DNA from: Microvirga sp. BSC39
GTDB taxonomy: Bacteria; Pseudomonadota; Alphaproteobacteria; Rhizobiales; Beijerinckiaceae
DNA length: 64,000 nt
Direction of reading: 5' to 3'
NCBI RefSeq assembly: GCF_000739015.1
Contig: NZ_JPUG01000060.1
Location: 124,001-188,000, forward strand
Part shown: positions 47,214 through 56,356 of the stretch, piece after piece
Numbering within the stretch: the first letter of the stretch is position 1
Layout: each line of letters begins with the position of its first letter
The notes under the pieces: generated by a model
What the model was told of the DNA's origin: nothing
Database searches by the model: none
Seen by the model: the letters and a program-made list of their open reading frames with translations, nothing else
Translations under genes and position numbers: made by a program

Positions 47214-47708
47214 TTAGGGGAGGATCACGCTGTCGATCACGTGGATTACGCCGTTCGTTGCGGTGATGTCGGTGGCAGTGACCTTGGCGTCGTTGATCAT
47301 GACCCCGCCGCCCTTAGTGCTCACCATCAGCATCTTACCGTTGACCGTCTTGGCTTCTTGCACCTTGCCAACGTCAGCCGCCATCACGCGTCCGGGGACC
47401 ACGTGATAGGTCAGGATGGCGGTCAGCTTGTCCTTGTTCTCCGGCTTCAGCAGGTTTTCAACTGTTCCGGCAGGCAACTTGGCGAATGCCGCGTCAGTCG
47501 GAGCGAAGACGGTGAAAGGCCCTGCACCTTTGAGGGTGCTCACGAGACCGGCTCCACCCAGCGCAGCCGCCAGAGTCTTGAACTGGCCCGCCGCGACGGC
47601 TGTATCAACGATGTCCTGTTCGGCTGCGTGGGCAGCGGTTGCCCCGCCAGCCACCACACCAAGCGTAGCTATTGCGGCGAAAGCCAGATTTGCAATCTCG
47701 AATTTCAT
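47214..47708 (-). CDS. Exported fasciclin (FAS1) domain protein
   Basis: A 164-aa protein from the ATG at 47708 with an AGGAGCACGAGCT lead. The signal peptide ends near AHAA. The single FAS1 domain has both signature regions: [15 protein letters not shown] (H1) and [15 protein letters not shown], then [12 protein letters not shown] (H2). FAS1 proteins mediate adhesion or protein contacts outside the inner membrane. It is divergent from the XRE-cupin gene, with 193 bp between starts. Confidence 0.92.
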   Translation of the reverse strand: MKFEIANLAFAAIATLGVVAGGATAAHAAEQDIVDTAVAAGQFKTLAAALGGAGLVSTLKGAGPFTVFAPTDAAFAKLPAGTVENLLKPENKDKLTAILTYHVVPGRVMAADVGKVQEAKTVNGKMLMVSTKGGGVMINDAKVTATDITATNGVIHVIDSVILP

Positions 47709-47901
47709 AGCTCGTGCTCCTGTGCGTGGGTTTGGACGGTCCCTTACGGCAACCGATGAGACCACCACGCTGGCTCTCGTGAGTTGAGTGTGGGTCAAAT
47801 CGGTTTTCTTACAACTCACTATTTCGTGTGGCGAACTTTCATTTTCACTGTGGTAGAAGATGGGACCATTCAGTTGATCCTGAAGAAAACGGAGTGCCGT
47901 C

Positions 47902-48489
47902 ATGCTGTCGGATACCCTCACCGCTGGGCTGGAGCAGTATCGAATCGGCCCAAAAATCCGAGCGCTCCGCTTGAAGAAGAAGCTCGGCCTTGTGCAGCTT
48001 GGGGAGCACACCGGCCTCTCACCCGCCATGCTCTCAAAGATTGAGCGTGGTCAGCTTTTTCCTACGCTGCCGACGCTGCTGCGCATTGCCATGGTGTTCG
48101 GCGTCGGATTGGAGCACTTCTTTGCTGAGGCGTCGGAGCGGCCAACCATTGCAGTCGTCCGGAAGAAGGATCGGCTCCGCCTGCCAGATCGGGCTGGGGA
48201 CGCTATCCCGTCTTACTTCTTTGAGAGTCTCGACTTTCCGGTCACCGACCGCAAACTTCAGGCATTCTATGCAGAGTTCCCCTCGCGATCAGACACGTCT
48301 GAGCCGCACCAGCACGCTGGAGCGGAACTGATCTATGTGCTCAAGGGACGGCTTGCTGTCGGCATTGCTGGAGATGATGTCGTTCTGGAGGAAGGCGATG
48401 CCATGTATTTCGATTCGGGTGCGCCGCACAGCTATCGGGGAGAGGGAACCTCCGAATGCTCAGCGATTGTGGTAACCGCGCCCAAGTAG
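47902..48489 (+). CDS. XRE-cupin transcriptional regulator
   Basis: A 195-aa regulator. An XRE helix-turn-helix lies at residues 15-70 ([40 protein letters not shown]) and a C-terminal cupin at about 120-192 ([36 protein letters not shown]). It belongs to the HipB/PuuR-like XRE-cupin class that binds small ligands. GGAG is 9 bp before the ATG. It may control itself and the divergent fasciclin gene. Confidence 0.92.
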   Translation: MLSDTLTAGLEQYRIGPKIRALRLKKKLGLVQLGEHTGLSPAMLSKIERGQLFPTLPTLLRIAMVFGVGLEHFFAEASERPTIAVVRKKDRLRLPDRAGDAIPSYFFESLDFPVTDRKLQAFYAEFPSRSDTSEPHQHAGAELIYVLKGRLAVGIAGDDVVLEEGDAMYFDSGAPHSYRGEGTSECSAIVVTAPK

Positions 48490-48569
48490 GTTAATGGGCC
48501 GCTCAAATCCGCTGTATCACTGACTCGTCAGATGACGGAGCCTTCCCAAACAGGGCAAGCTAGATCAAA

Positions 48570-49412
48570 GGGTTCTGTTGCAGCTTTGAAGGTTCCTCTG
48601 CCCGGGCTATGACGGTGAGAGCGTTGAGAGGGGCTCCGTGTTGACAGCAGGCAAGAAGACCCCGTTTAAGGGCCGGCAGTTCACGGCCGAGATCATTCTG
48701 TGGGCGGGGCGCTGTCACCTGCAGTTCCCGATCAGCTATCGTGATCTCGAGTGCATGTTTGCTGACCGCGGCGTTAAGGTGGACCAAACGACCCTGTTTC
48801 GCTGGATCCAAGCCTATGCTCCTGAACTCGACAAACGGGTTCGTCCGCATCTCCGGATGACAAACGGCTCTTGGCGCGTGGACGAAACATACATTCGTGT
48901 AAAGGGCAAATGGGTGTACTTGTACCGGGCTGTTGATGCTGCTGGGCAGACCATCGACTTTCTGCTCTCACCCAAGCGGGATGCAACTGCCGCACGGCGG
49001 TTCTTCCGCAAGGCCATGAAGCAGTCGCACACGGTCAGTCGGCGCAGGATCACGGTCGACAAGAATGCCGCTTACCCCATTGCGACGAAAACCATGGAGC
49101 GGGGTAGGGAGCTCTGGCGCTTTGCCAAGCTCCGACAGGTGAAGGTCTTGAACAACATCGTCGAGCAGGATCACCGGCGCATCATGCGGCTGGTCAGACC
49201 GGGGCTGGGCTTCAAGAGCCTCGTGTCTGCCTCGTGGACGATTGCCGGCTATGAGGCAATGGCGATGTTCCGCAAGGGACAGGTTGTAGGTGCACCAGCG
49301 AATGACATGAGCGCTCAACCCGACTTCATTGCTGCCCTGTTCGGCGCAGCCGCATAACCTGCGCCCTTGTCTGGCCTTCGCTTGACCTATGTCAGGAGTT
49401 GCAACGGAACCC
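48570..49412 (+). mobile_element. IS6-family insertion sequence, intact
   Basis: An 843-bp element with 13-bp terminal inverted repeats, GGGTTCTGTTGCA at 48570-48582 and TGCAACGGAACCC at 49400-49412, differing at one position. It holds one full transposase gene. The 8 bases outside each end (AGATCAAA and GCATCAGG) do not match, so no target duplication remains, which fits intramolecular cointegrate activity or a deletion next to the element. Confidence 0.85.
48638..49357 (+). CDS. IS6-family transposase
   Basis: A 239-aa IS6/IS26-type DDE transposase. The N-terminal HTH (FPISYRDLECMFADRGVKVD) is followed by NGSWRVDETYIRVKG with the first aspartate, RRRITVDKNAAYP with the second, and IVEQDHRRIMRL with the glutamate. 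All three are intact, so the protein is probably active. The GTG at 48638 is an acceptable start. Confidence 0.92.
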   Translation: MLTAGKKTPFKGRQFTAEIILWAGRCHLQFPISYRDLECMFADRGVKVDQTTLFRWIQAYAPELDKRVRPHLRMTNGSWRVDETYIRVKGKWVYLYRAVDAAGQTIDFLLSPKRDATAARRFFRKAMKQSHTVSRRRITVDKNAAYPIATKTMERGRELWRFAKLRQVKVLNNIVEQDHRRIMRLVRPGLGFKSLVSASWTIAGYEAMAMFRKGQVVGAPANDMSAQPDFIAALFGAAA

Positions 49413-49506
49413 GCATCAGGTCCTGCGGCATCTGGGTCATCACCTGACCCGATCCGGCCATTAGGGCGGTCGCGGCGAGGCCTGCCGCCAAATGCATCTT
49501 CAGCAT
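49387..49506 (-). pseudogene. Secreted-protein gene cut off by the IS6 element
   Basis: From the ATG at 49506, behind a strong AAGGAGACAAAC, the frame encodes a signal peptide (MLKMHLAAGLAATALMAGSG) and a few mature residues (MTQMPQDLMR). It enters the IS6 inverted repeat at 49412 and stops soon after. The rest of the gene is not recognisable on the far side of the element, so it was deleted or moved. Confidence 0.6.
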
Positions 49507-49693
49507 TGTTTGTCTCCTTGACATGTGCGTTCGGGGAACCAACCAAGCGTACGGACTGCTTTCAACATTGTTGCCTGGGTCACGCGGGCACAAATTGTAA
49601 TGGCTTACTGAGCCCATTTTCTGAACGAAGCAGGAGTGAGGGCGTTTTGACCGCAGCCATGGTTTCCCGCCTTCCCCATGCTGAGAGCGCCCG

Positions 49694-51109
49694 ATGTTCG
49701 ACACCGCGATCCAATGGGCCAACACGCTGATCTGGGATTACCTGCTGATCTATGTCCTGCTCGGGGCCGGCACCTACTTCACGATCCGAACTCGGTTCAT
49801 TCAGTTCCGCCTGTTCGGGCGGTTCTGGGCAGCCCTGGCCCATTCCCGCAGCGGGGCCGGGGAGGGGATCTCGGGTTTCCAGGCCTTCTGCATCGGCCTC
49901 GCGTCGCGGGTGGGGACCGGCAACATCGCGGGCGTGGCGATTGCCCTGACCCTCGGGGGCCCGGGAGCGATCTTCTGGATGTGGATGGTGGCCCTCGTGG
50001 GCATGGCGACTGCCTTCATTGAGGCCACGCTGGCCCAACTCTTCAAAGTGCCGCAGCCCGACGGCACGTTCCGCGGCGGGCCCGCCTATTATATTGAGCG
50101 CGGGCTGGGGTCCCGGCTCTGGGGCAGCGTCTTCGCCATCCTGCTGATCTTTACCTTCGGGCTGACCTTCAACGCCGTGCAGGCGAACACCATTGCCGAC
50201 ACCCTCAGCTCCACCCATGGCATTCCGCCGCTGGTGACCGCCATAGGTCTGGTGGTCCTTGCGGCTCCGGTGCTGTTCGGCGGCATGCGGGCCATCGCCC
50301 GTGTGGCGGAATGGCTGCTGCCGATCATGGCCCTGGCCTACATTGCGCTGGCAATCATCATCGTCGCGCTCCGTGTCAACGAGGTGCCAGGGGTGATCAC
50401 CTTGATCGTCAGGTCCGCCTTTGGTTTTGATCAGGCCGCAGCCGGCGCATTCGGGGGCGTTGCGGCCGCCCTTCTGAATGGGGTCAGGCGTGGCCTGTTC
50501 TCCAACGAGGCGGGCATGGGCAGCGCCCCCAATGCCGCGGCGACGGCCACCATTGCGCATCCGGCGACCCAAGGCTTCATCCAGTCCCTGGGCGTTTTCG
50601 TCGACACCGTTATCATCTGCTCGGCGACAGCCTTCATTATCCTCGTGTCGGATGTCTACGATCCGGCCCAGCCGACGGCTGTGGCAGGTGCGACGCTGAC
50701 CCAGGCCTCCGTATCCGAGTGGTTCGGCCGCTTCGGCACCCTGTTCATGACGCTAGCCATCTTCCTGTTCGCCTTTTCCTCCATCCTGGGCAACTACGCC
50801 TATGCGGATGGCAATCTCACCTATCTCGGCGCCTCAATGCCGATGACGCAGATCTTCAAGGTGGTCGTGTTGCTTGCGGTCGTCGGAGGCTGCCTGGGCG
50901 AGCTGCCGACGGTGTGGAGTTTAGCCGATGTCGCCATGGGCTTGATGGCGCTGGTCAACCTGACCGCCATCGTTCTCCTCGGGCGGTGGGCCTTTGGGAC
51001 TCTGGCGGACTACGAGCAGGCCCTGCCGAAGGGCACCCCGTTGTTCAATTCGAAAGCGAACCCACACCTGCCCGCCCGGATTGGGACCGGGGTCTGGCGT
51101 CAAGACTGA
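49694..51109 (+). CDS. Alanine/glycine:cation symporter (AGCS family)
   Basis: A 471-aa inner-membrane transporter with about 11 TM helices. The family signature GLASRVGTGNIAGVAIAL is near residue 75. GTFRGGPAYYIERGLG, GLFSNEAGMGSAPNAAATA and ILGNYAYADGN are the other conserved loops. AGCS proteins import alanine or glycine with Na+ or H+. It stands alone; the amidase/deacetylase/CobW operon begins 1.1 kb downstream, so a nitrogen-uptake link is only contextual. Confidence 0.92.
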   Translation: MFDTAIQWANTLIWDYLLIYVLLGAGTYFTIRTRFIQFRLFGRFWAALAHSRSGAGEGISGFQAFCIGLASRVGTGNIAGVAIALTLGGPGAIFWMWMVALVGMATAFIEATLAQLFKVPQPDGTFRGGPAYYIERGLGSRLWGSVFAILLIFTFGLTFNAVQANTIADTLSSTHGIPPLVTAIGLVVLAAPVLFGGMRAIARVAEWLLPIMALAYIALAIIIVALRVNEVPGVITLIVRSAFGFDQAAAGAFGGVAAALLNGVRRGLFSNEAGMGSAPNAAATATIAHPATQGFIQSLGVFVDTVIICSATAFIILVSDVYDPAQPTAVAGATLTQASVSEWFGRFGTLFMTLAIFLFAFSSILGNYAYADGNLTYLGASMPMTQIFKVVVLLAVVGGCLGELPTVWSLADVAMGLMALVNLTAIVLLGRWAFGTLADYEQALPKGTPLFNSKANPHLPARIGTGVWRQD

Positions 51110-51361
51110 GCGGGACAAAATGTAGGCTCATTGGCGCCGGGATCGCGCCTGTTGGGGCCACGCCACATAGTCCGGTGTTGGGGGACTCTTAGCCGGCACC
51201 TACCGGTCGGGGTGTTGACCAGGATCACTACCAATGCCGATTCAGGTCGAGCTGCGCTCATAGAACGTGCGGGCTCCGCGGACCTTACGGCTTTCAGCGT
51301 ACCGCAACCTTCCCTGGCTGATGGGGTTGATCCTATCATTTTGTCGAAAATGGTGAGCCCA

Positions 51362-51874
51362 ATGTCACGCACCCGCAGGGACGAAGCGCGACTGCTGAGC
51401 AGTCATGAGCACGAACTTGTTCAGCAGACACACCATCCAGCTGTTCAGGGCCTCAGCGATAGTGATCTGTCTGACCTGATCAAGCGCCTGCGCGAGCAGC
51501 GGGACCGTGCCCGCGACGTTTCCCGCCAGCAGCGGCGGGAGGTCAGAGGCAAGGCGGCACCGTCCGGCACGCGACCAGCCACGGACAACAGCGGCACAAA
51601 GGAGAAGGGCGCCATGCTGGCCGCAGCCCTCAAACGCACCAGCAAGGAAAGAGAGCGTCGTCGCGTCTCGGGCGCACGGCAGGAGTTGATGTCGAATGCG
51701 CGCCAGGCCCTGGCCATGAAACAGGCTGCCGGTGATCCGGCCACCGACAGGCCGTCTTCGAGAACAGCTGACGAGGGTATGCAGCCGGTGCCGAACGACG
51801 GCATCGCACCCTCTGGCGCCCTTGATGCCGAAGGACACCGGCCTGTCCTGGAGCGCAGCCGCAAAGTCCGCTGA
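51362..51874 (+). CDS. Conserved hypothetical charged protein
   Basis: A 170-aa protein from the ATG at 51362 (MSRTRRDEARLLSSHEHELV). It has a conserved core SDSDLSDLIKRLREQRDRAR, a helical basic stretch, and a second block GAMLAAALKRTSKERERRR. The C-terminal 50 residues are low-complexity. The composition suggests a nucleic-acid-associated or ribosome-associated protein, but the family has no known function that I can name. A few codons upstream (ATG near 51350) give an alternative start. Confidence 0.65.
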   Translation: MSRTRRDEARLLSSHEHELVQQTHHPAVQGLSDSDLSDLIKRLREQRDRARDVSRQQRREVRGKAAPSGTRPATDNSGTKEKGAMLAAALKRTSKERERRRVSGARQELMSNARQALAMKQAAGDPATDRPSSRTADEGMQPVPNDGIAPSGALDAEGHRPVLERSRKVR

Positions 51875-52225
51875 GCGCATGGGGGAAGCTCCGAGCGACA
51901 GCCACTCGATAGGTTCAGTATCCTGACCGCCATGGCCCTGTCGATCCTTGACGCTGTCGGGCGGTTGGAAGGCGCAGGGCAAAGGGCACGGGGTCATCTT
52001 CGATGCTATCTGAGCCCGCTCGTCTTTGTTAGGAACCGTGCCGGAGCGGAGGAATTCAGCCCGATCTGATCCTGTGCTCGCCACACCATCCGAGGGGCGA
52101 GCCAATGGAACTTGGCGGGGGACGTCCCGTTGAGCATCGTAGCACTTGGCGCATCGACTCTGCCCTTGCTTTCCTGATGTTGCTCACCTGGACGAACAGG
52201 AACCCATCATAGCTTAGGTTGGATC
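51875..52225. other. Intergenic region without visible features
   Basis: These 351 bases separate the hypothetical gene from the amidase operon. The open frames on the opposite strand lack RBS and family resemblance. No hairpin with a T-run and no repeat copy was noticed. The promoter for the amidase operon is expected here. Confidence 0.4.
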
Positions 52226-53605
52226 ATGGGCAGGGAACTCAGCTCTATGCCGGCCCACCGCTCCGCCGTTCAGTGGGCGGCGCAATTGGCAGCAGGCGTT
52301 GTCGATGCAGCCGACGCCATCAACGAGACACTGGCTGCCGTCGACGCCTGTGACGACCCAGCCATTTTCAGGCTGACAACACCAGAGCGGGCGCGCACAG
52401 CAGCACAAGCCGCCGCAGTTCGGCACCGGGACGGACGCCCCCTTGGATGGCTCGACGGCGTGCCCGTCGCGTGGAAGGATCTCTTCGACCTCTCGGGCCT
52501 GCCGACGACTGCGGGATCCCGCCTGCTTGCCGACGCCCCACCGACCGCTGACGACGCCGCCATCGTCATGCGGCTCGAAGCAGCGGGCATGGTCAGCATC
52601 GGACGCGTCAACATGACGGAGTTCGCCTTCTCCGGGATCGGTCTCAACCCGCACTACGGCACTCCGGTCAATCCATACGGGCAGCGAAGAGTGCCGGGCG
52701 GGTCCTCGTCCGGATCGGGCGTCGCCGTCGCGCGAGGGCTGGTGCCGATCTCTATCGGGACCGACACGAGCGGGTCGGTTCGCATCCCGGCCGCGTTCAA
52801 CGGCATCGTCGGCTATAAGACCTCCGGCGAGCGCTGGCCGATGCGCGGCGCCTATCCCTTGTCTCACACGCTGGACACGCTCGGGGTTCTTTGCCTAAGC
52901 GTGCTTGATGCGGCTCTCGTCGATGCCGCAGCCCGAGGGCTGGCTGCCCCCGATCTCCGGCGAGGCAGCGTGAAGGATTTGCGCCTGATCGTGCCGACCA
53001 ATGTGGTCTTCGACGAATGCGAGCCGGCTGTCATCGCGAACTTTGAGACCGCGCTAACCCGCCTAGAGAACGCCGGGGCACACATCGAGCGGCGAGCCTT
53101 ACCCGCTCTCGATGAAGTCCTTACGCTAAACTCGCAGCATGGTCCCATCGTGAATGCAGAGGCCTACGCGCTGCACAGGGAACGCGTCGAGGGGGAAGCT
53201 GCGACCCGGATGGACCGGCGTGTCGCCTCACGGATCAGGCCAGCGGCTGCGACGCCGCTCGCTGCGTATATCGCCATTATGGAAGCACGCCGCAGGCTCG
53301 TGGCGGAAACGGCGGCGATGCTGGAGGAGGGCTGGCTCGTGGCTTATCCGACAGTCGCTCACGTAGCGCCGCCTATCGATGCGCTCGAAGCCGACGACGA
53401 TCTCTTCGTGCGCACCAACATGAAGACGCTGCGCAACACGCTTCTGAGCAATTTTCTCGACTGGTGTGGGATATCCATACCCAACGGAGCCGATGCGGAG
53501 GGGATGCCGACGGGCTTCCTCCTGTCGGGCGGCCCTGGACGGGATGATCATCTGCTCACAGCGGCGCTGTCGGCGGAGGGCTTCATCCGTAGCGGGGCAG
53601 GATAG
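52226..53605 (+). CDS. Amidase-signature family hydrolase
   Basis: A 459-aa enzyme of the amidase signature family, which hydrolyses amides with a Ser-cis-Ser-Lys triad. The lysine is in VAWKDLFDL, the cis-serine region is GGSSSGSGVAVARG, and the nucleophile region GTDTSGSVRIPAAFNG follows. The C-terminal lid reads AYPTVAHVAPPIDALE. All catalytic residues are present. It starts a run with a polysaccharide deacetylase (45 bp), a CxxC protein (53 bp) and a CobW-type GTPase (overlap), all on the same strand. Substrate unknown; small amides or ureido compounds fit the neighbours. Confidence 0.9.
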   Translation: MGRELSSMPAHRSAVQWAAQLAAGVVDAADAINETLAAVDACDDPAIFRLTTPERARTAAQAAAVRHRDGRPLGWLDGVPVAWKDLFDLSGLPTTAGSRLLADAPPTADDAAIVMRLEAAGMVSIGRVNMTEFAFSGIGLNPHYGTPVNPYGQRRVPGGSSSGSGVAVARGLVPISIGTDTSGSVRIPAAFNGIVGYKTSGERWPMRGAYPLSHTLDTLGVLCLSVLDAALVDAAARGLAAPDLRRGSVKDLRLIVPTNVVFDECEPAVIANFETALTRLENAGAHIERRALPALDEVLTLNSQHGPIVNAEAYALHRERVEGEAATRMDRRVASRIRPAAATPLAAYIAIMEARRRLVAETAAMLEEGWLVAYPTVAHVAPPIDALEADDDLFVRTNMKTLRNTLLSNFLDWCGISIPNGADAEGMPTGFLLSGGPGRDDHLLTAALSAEGFIRSGAG

Positions 53606-53650
53606 CTTAAACCATTTTGGTCTGAATATCACACCGGAGGAGAAGCACCC

Positions 53651-54532
53651 ATGGCGAAGGAAATTCTCTGCAGCTTCGGCATCGACGTTGATGCCGTCGC
53701 AGGCTGGCTCGGAAGCTACGGCGGCGAGGACTCACCGGACGATATCTCCCGTGGCCTGTTTGCGGGTGAGGTCGGCAGCCTGCGCCTGTTGCAGCTCTTC
53801 GGCCGATTCGGCATCAAGACAACCTGGTTCATCCCGGGCCATTCGATTGAGACCTTCCCGGAGCAGATGAAGGCAGTCGCCGATGCAGGCCACGAGATCG
53901 GCATCCATGGCTATAGCCACGAGAACCCAATTGCGATGACCCGAGAGCAGGAAACCGAGGTTCTGGACAGGTGCATCGAGCTCGTGACTCAGCTCTCCGG
54001 CCGACGTCCCACAGGCTATGTCGCCCCCTGGTGGGAGTTCTCAACCGTGACCAACGAGCTGCTGCTCGAACGCGGCATCAAGTACGATCACTCGCTGATG
54101 CATCATGATTTCCAGCCGTACTACGTGCGCGTCGGCGACCGCTGGACGAAGATCGACTACTCGAAGAAGGCTTCCGAATGGATGAAGCCCCTTGTTCGTG
54201 GCGAGGAGACGGACCTCATCGAGATCCCGGCGAGCTGGTATCTGGACGACCTGCCGCCGATGATGTTCATCAAGGCCTCGCCGAACAGCCACGGCTTCGT
54301 CAATCCGCGCGATATCGAGCAACTCTGGCGCGACCAGTTCGACTGGGTCTACCGCGAGTATGACTATGCAGTATTCCCGATCACGATTCACCCGGATGTG
54401 TCCGGGCGACCGCAGGTGCTGATGATGCTGGAGCGCCTTTACCACCACATGATTGGCCATCCAGGCGTCCGCTTCGTCACCATGGACGAGATCGCCGATG
54501 ACTTTGCCCAGCGCTTTCCGCGGCAGAAATGA
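53651..54532 (+). CDS. Polysaccharide deacetylase-family amidohydrolase
   Basis: A 293-aa NodB-fold enzyme. The metal triad reads as an aspartate in [10 protein letters not shown], and two histidines in [13 protein letters not shown]; the later motif [13 protein letters not shown] supplies the base. The lack of a signal peptide and the length match the PuuE-type cytosolic subgroup, which acts on small cyclic ureides or related amides rather than on chitin-like polymers. GGAGGAGAAG precedes the ATG. Together with the amidase it could open and then hydrolyse a nitrogen-containing ring. Confidence 0.88.
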   Translation: MAKEILCSFGIDVDAVAGWLGSYGGEDSPDDISRGLFAGEVGSLRLLQLFGRFGIKTTWFIPGHSIETFPEQMKAVADAGHEIGIHGYSHENPIAMTREQETEVLDRCIELVTQLSGRRPTGYVAPWWEFSTVTNELLLERGIKYDHSLMHHDFQPYYVRVGDRWTKIDYSKKASEWMKPLVRGEETDLIEIPASWYLDDLPPMMFIKASPNSHGFVNPRDIEQLWRDQFDWVYREYDYAVFPITIHPDVSGRPQVLMMLERLYHHMIGHPGVRFVTMDEIADDFAQRFPRQK

Positions 54533-54585
54533 GCCCGGTAGCTTCCCGTGACTTGCCAAGCTGCCGCATGAGGAGAGAGTGAACC

Positions 54586-54915
54586 ATGTGTGCGCTGTGC
54601 GGCGTACTGGGCAATGCCGATCACTGGACGGACGCCATCGCCCGTCCAGGAGTGTTCAGCCGTCAATCGGATGCCGCGGAGCGGCGGCGCGAGCGCATGC
54701 GACGCGTGCAGTGCGCTAATCGGGTACTGAAGTTCTACGGTCTGAAGCTGAGTGACTGGCAGGGTTCCGCCTTTCTGCTGTCCACCGCTACTGGCAAGAC
54801 GGAGATAGTTGATCATCTCGCCCACCTGTGGATCAAGGCCGAGAAGCTGACCGGTCGCCTCTGCGACCCTCTCGATCCGGCGCTGATCGCCCAGCTTGAG
54901 GCGGCGCATGACTGA
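54586..54915 (+). CDS. Small CxxC-motif protein of the CobW operon
   Basis: A 109-aa protein beginning MCALCG, a CxxC placed right at the N-terminus. It is followed by basic helical residues (AAERRRERMRRVQCANRVL) and a C-terminal part with HLAHLWIKAEKL. No family name comes to mind, but the gene overlaps the downstream GTPase by 8 bp and is well spaced from the deacetylase. The CxxC with a third cysteine near 43 could bind a metal delivered or checked by the GTPase. A GAGGAGAGAG RBS precedes the ATG. Confidence 0.7.
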   Translation: MCALCGVLGNADHWTDAIARPGVFSRQSDAAERRRERMRRVQCANRVLKFYGLKLSDWQGSAFLLSTATGKTEIVDHLAHLWIKAEKLTGRLCDPLDPALIAQLEAAHD

Positions 54916-56023
54916 CAGTTCGGCATTGATTCCGGTCAATCTGATCACCGGCTTTCTGGGTTCCGGCAAGACGACCCTGCTACAGCGCCTGCTGCGGGAA
55001 CCCGCCCTTTCCGACACGGCTGTCCTGATCAACGAGTTTGGTGAAGTGGGTCTCGACCATCATCTGCTGGAGCGCATCGACGAGACCATGGTGCTTCTGC
55101 AGTCCGGCTGCCTATGCTGTACGATCCGGGGGGAGCTCTCGTCCGCAATCAAGGACCTGCATTCCAAGCGCGAACAGGGACGCATACCGTTCTTCCGGCG
55201 GCTGGTGGTCGAGAGCACGGGGCTTGCCGATCCATTCCCGATCCTCTCAACTGTCCATGCCGATCCGGTGCTGAAGCATCACTTCAGGCTGGGCAATGTG
55301 ATTGCGACCGTCGATGCCGTGAATGGTGAAACCCAGCTCGCCCTTCAGAAGGAGAATGCCAAGCAGGTGGCTGTGGCGGACCGGCTGTTCATCACGAAAA
55401 CGGATTTGACCGAGGAAGCTGCGGTCGAGATGCTCATTTCGCGGATCCGTCAGCTCAACCCGTCTGCCCCGCTCTGGCGCACCCCGCGTGAACCGCTTGA
55501 TGCAGAGGGGTTGCTCTCCCATGACGTGTTTGAACTCGCAGGCAAGAGCGAGACGGCGCAGCGCTGGTTCGCTGCTGAGATCAAAGGCAGATGGCAGTTG
55601 GGCAGGCAGAACCGTCCTGCGCAGGACCTCGACGGCGCCGGCGGTGATGGAGGGCAGGGGAATGACTTCAGCTGCCATAGCGGCAGCATTCATGCCTTTT
55701 CGCTGGTCTTCGATGCTCCACTTGATTGGACAGTGTTCGGGATCTGGCTGACCATGCTGCTCAACCGGCATGGAGCCAGGATTCTGCGCGTGAAAGGGAT
55801 TCTCAATGTCGCGGACTCACCGGCTCCAGTGGCCATACACGGCGTCCAGCATCTTGTTCATCCGCCGGTTCACATGGTCCAGTGGCCTGATGAGGATCGC
55901 CGCTCGCGGATCGTTTTCATCGTTGATGGTCTCGAGCACACCATCATCGAGCAGTCGATGTCCACTTTCTTGCGCGCACAGAAACAATCATGGACGGAAA
56001 AGTACGACGCACTAGGCGTTTGA
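54908..56023 (+). CDS. CobW/COG0523 G3E GTPase, metallochaperone-like
   Basis: A 371-aa GTPase from the ATG at 54908. Walker A GFLGSGKTT is at about 14-22, followed by the metal-binding CxCC in GCLCCTIRG (about 73-81), the ESTGLADP switch and TKTD as the guanine-recognition motif. The C-terminal CobW_C domain (RILRVKGILNVADSPAPVAI) is intact. A low-complexity Gly/Asp/Asn insert sits near 240-260. COG0523 proteins insert or handle zinc or other metals for client enzymes. Here the clients are plausibly the amidase or deacetylase encoded upstream. Confidence 0.9.
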   Translation: MTDSSALIPVNLITGFLGSGKTTLLQRLLREPALSDTAVLINEFGEVGLDHHLLERIDETMVLLQSGCLCCTIRGELSSAIKDLHSKREQGRIPFFRRLVVESTGLADPFPILSTVHADPVLKHHFRLGNVIATVDAVNGETQLALQKENAKQVAVADRLFITKTDLTEEAAVEMLISRIRQLNPSAPLWRTPREPLDAEGLLSHDVFELAGKSETAQRWFAAEIKGRWQLGRQNRPAQDLDGAGGDGGQGNDFSCHSGSIHAFSLVFDAPLDWTVFGIWLTMLLNRHGARILRVKGILNVADSPAPVAIHGVQHLVHPPVHMVQWPDEDRRSRIVFIVDGLEHTIIEQSMSTFLRAQKQSWTEKYDALGV

Positions 56024-56042
56024 TCCCGCGGTTTGATAGTGG

Positions 56043-56276
56043 GTGCCGGTGGACGGCGGCTACACGCTGGAGACGTTCGACATGATGGAGGTGCTGCGGG
56101 CGATCAATGCCCCGCTGATGATCCCGATGCACTTCTTCGGCTCCTCCACGCTCAACCGCTTTCTTGCCTCTGCCCGGAAGCACTTTCCGGTGGAGTTCAG
56201 CGACACGGCTGTCGTCACCCTCTCACGCGCCACATTGCCGAAGAGCCCGAAGATCCTGGTCCTGCCGGGCCACTGA
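56043..56276 (+). pseudogene. MBL-fold metallo-hydrolase C-terminal fragment
   Basis: Encodes the end of a beta-lactamase-fold hydrolase: VDGGYTLETFDMMEVLRAIN, LMIPMHFFGSSTLNRF, with the metal histidine in PMHFF, ending SPKILVLPGH. The N-terminal 200 or more residues with HxHxDH are missing. It begins abruptly 20 bp after the CobW stop and ends just before tRNA fragment 3, so an island junction or deletion removed the front of the gene. Confidence 0.7.
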
Positions 56277-56311
56277 ATGGCCGCCGAGCACCCTATGGCG
56301 AGACTTCCTGA

Positions 56312-56356
56312 CTTATAATCAGAGGGTCCTGGGTTCGAGGCCCAGCGCGCTCACCA
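56312..56356 (+). repeat. tRNA-Lys 3' fragment, attachment-site copy 3 (diverged)
   Basis: A 45-bp copy of the tRNA-Lys 3' end with two changes from copies 1 and 2: TTTTAA becomes TTATAA in the anticodon loop, and GAGTCCC becomes GAGGCCC in the T-arm. The bases after it (TCAAACC, TTAT, GGCAAGGGTTTT) resemble those after copy 1, and a GGGTAAC and CAGACAAA follow. It is an older attachment site than the other two. Confidence 0.85.

Noticed and set aside
49580..50572. 330-aa minus-strand frame opposite the AGCS transporter
   Set aside because: Rich in Gly, His, Pro and Glu with no domain; it mirrors transporter codons.
51365..52105. 246-aa minus-strand frame opposite the charged hypothetical gene
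   Set aside because: No start signal or family resemblance; the + strand protein has the conserved block.
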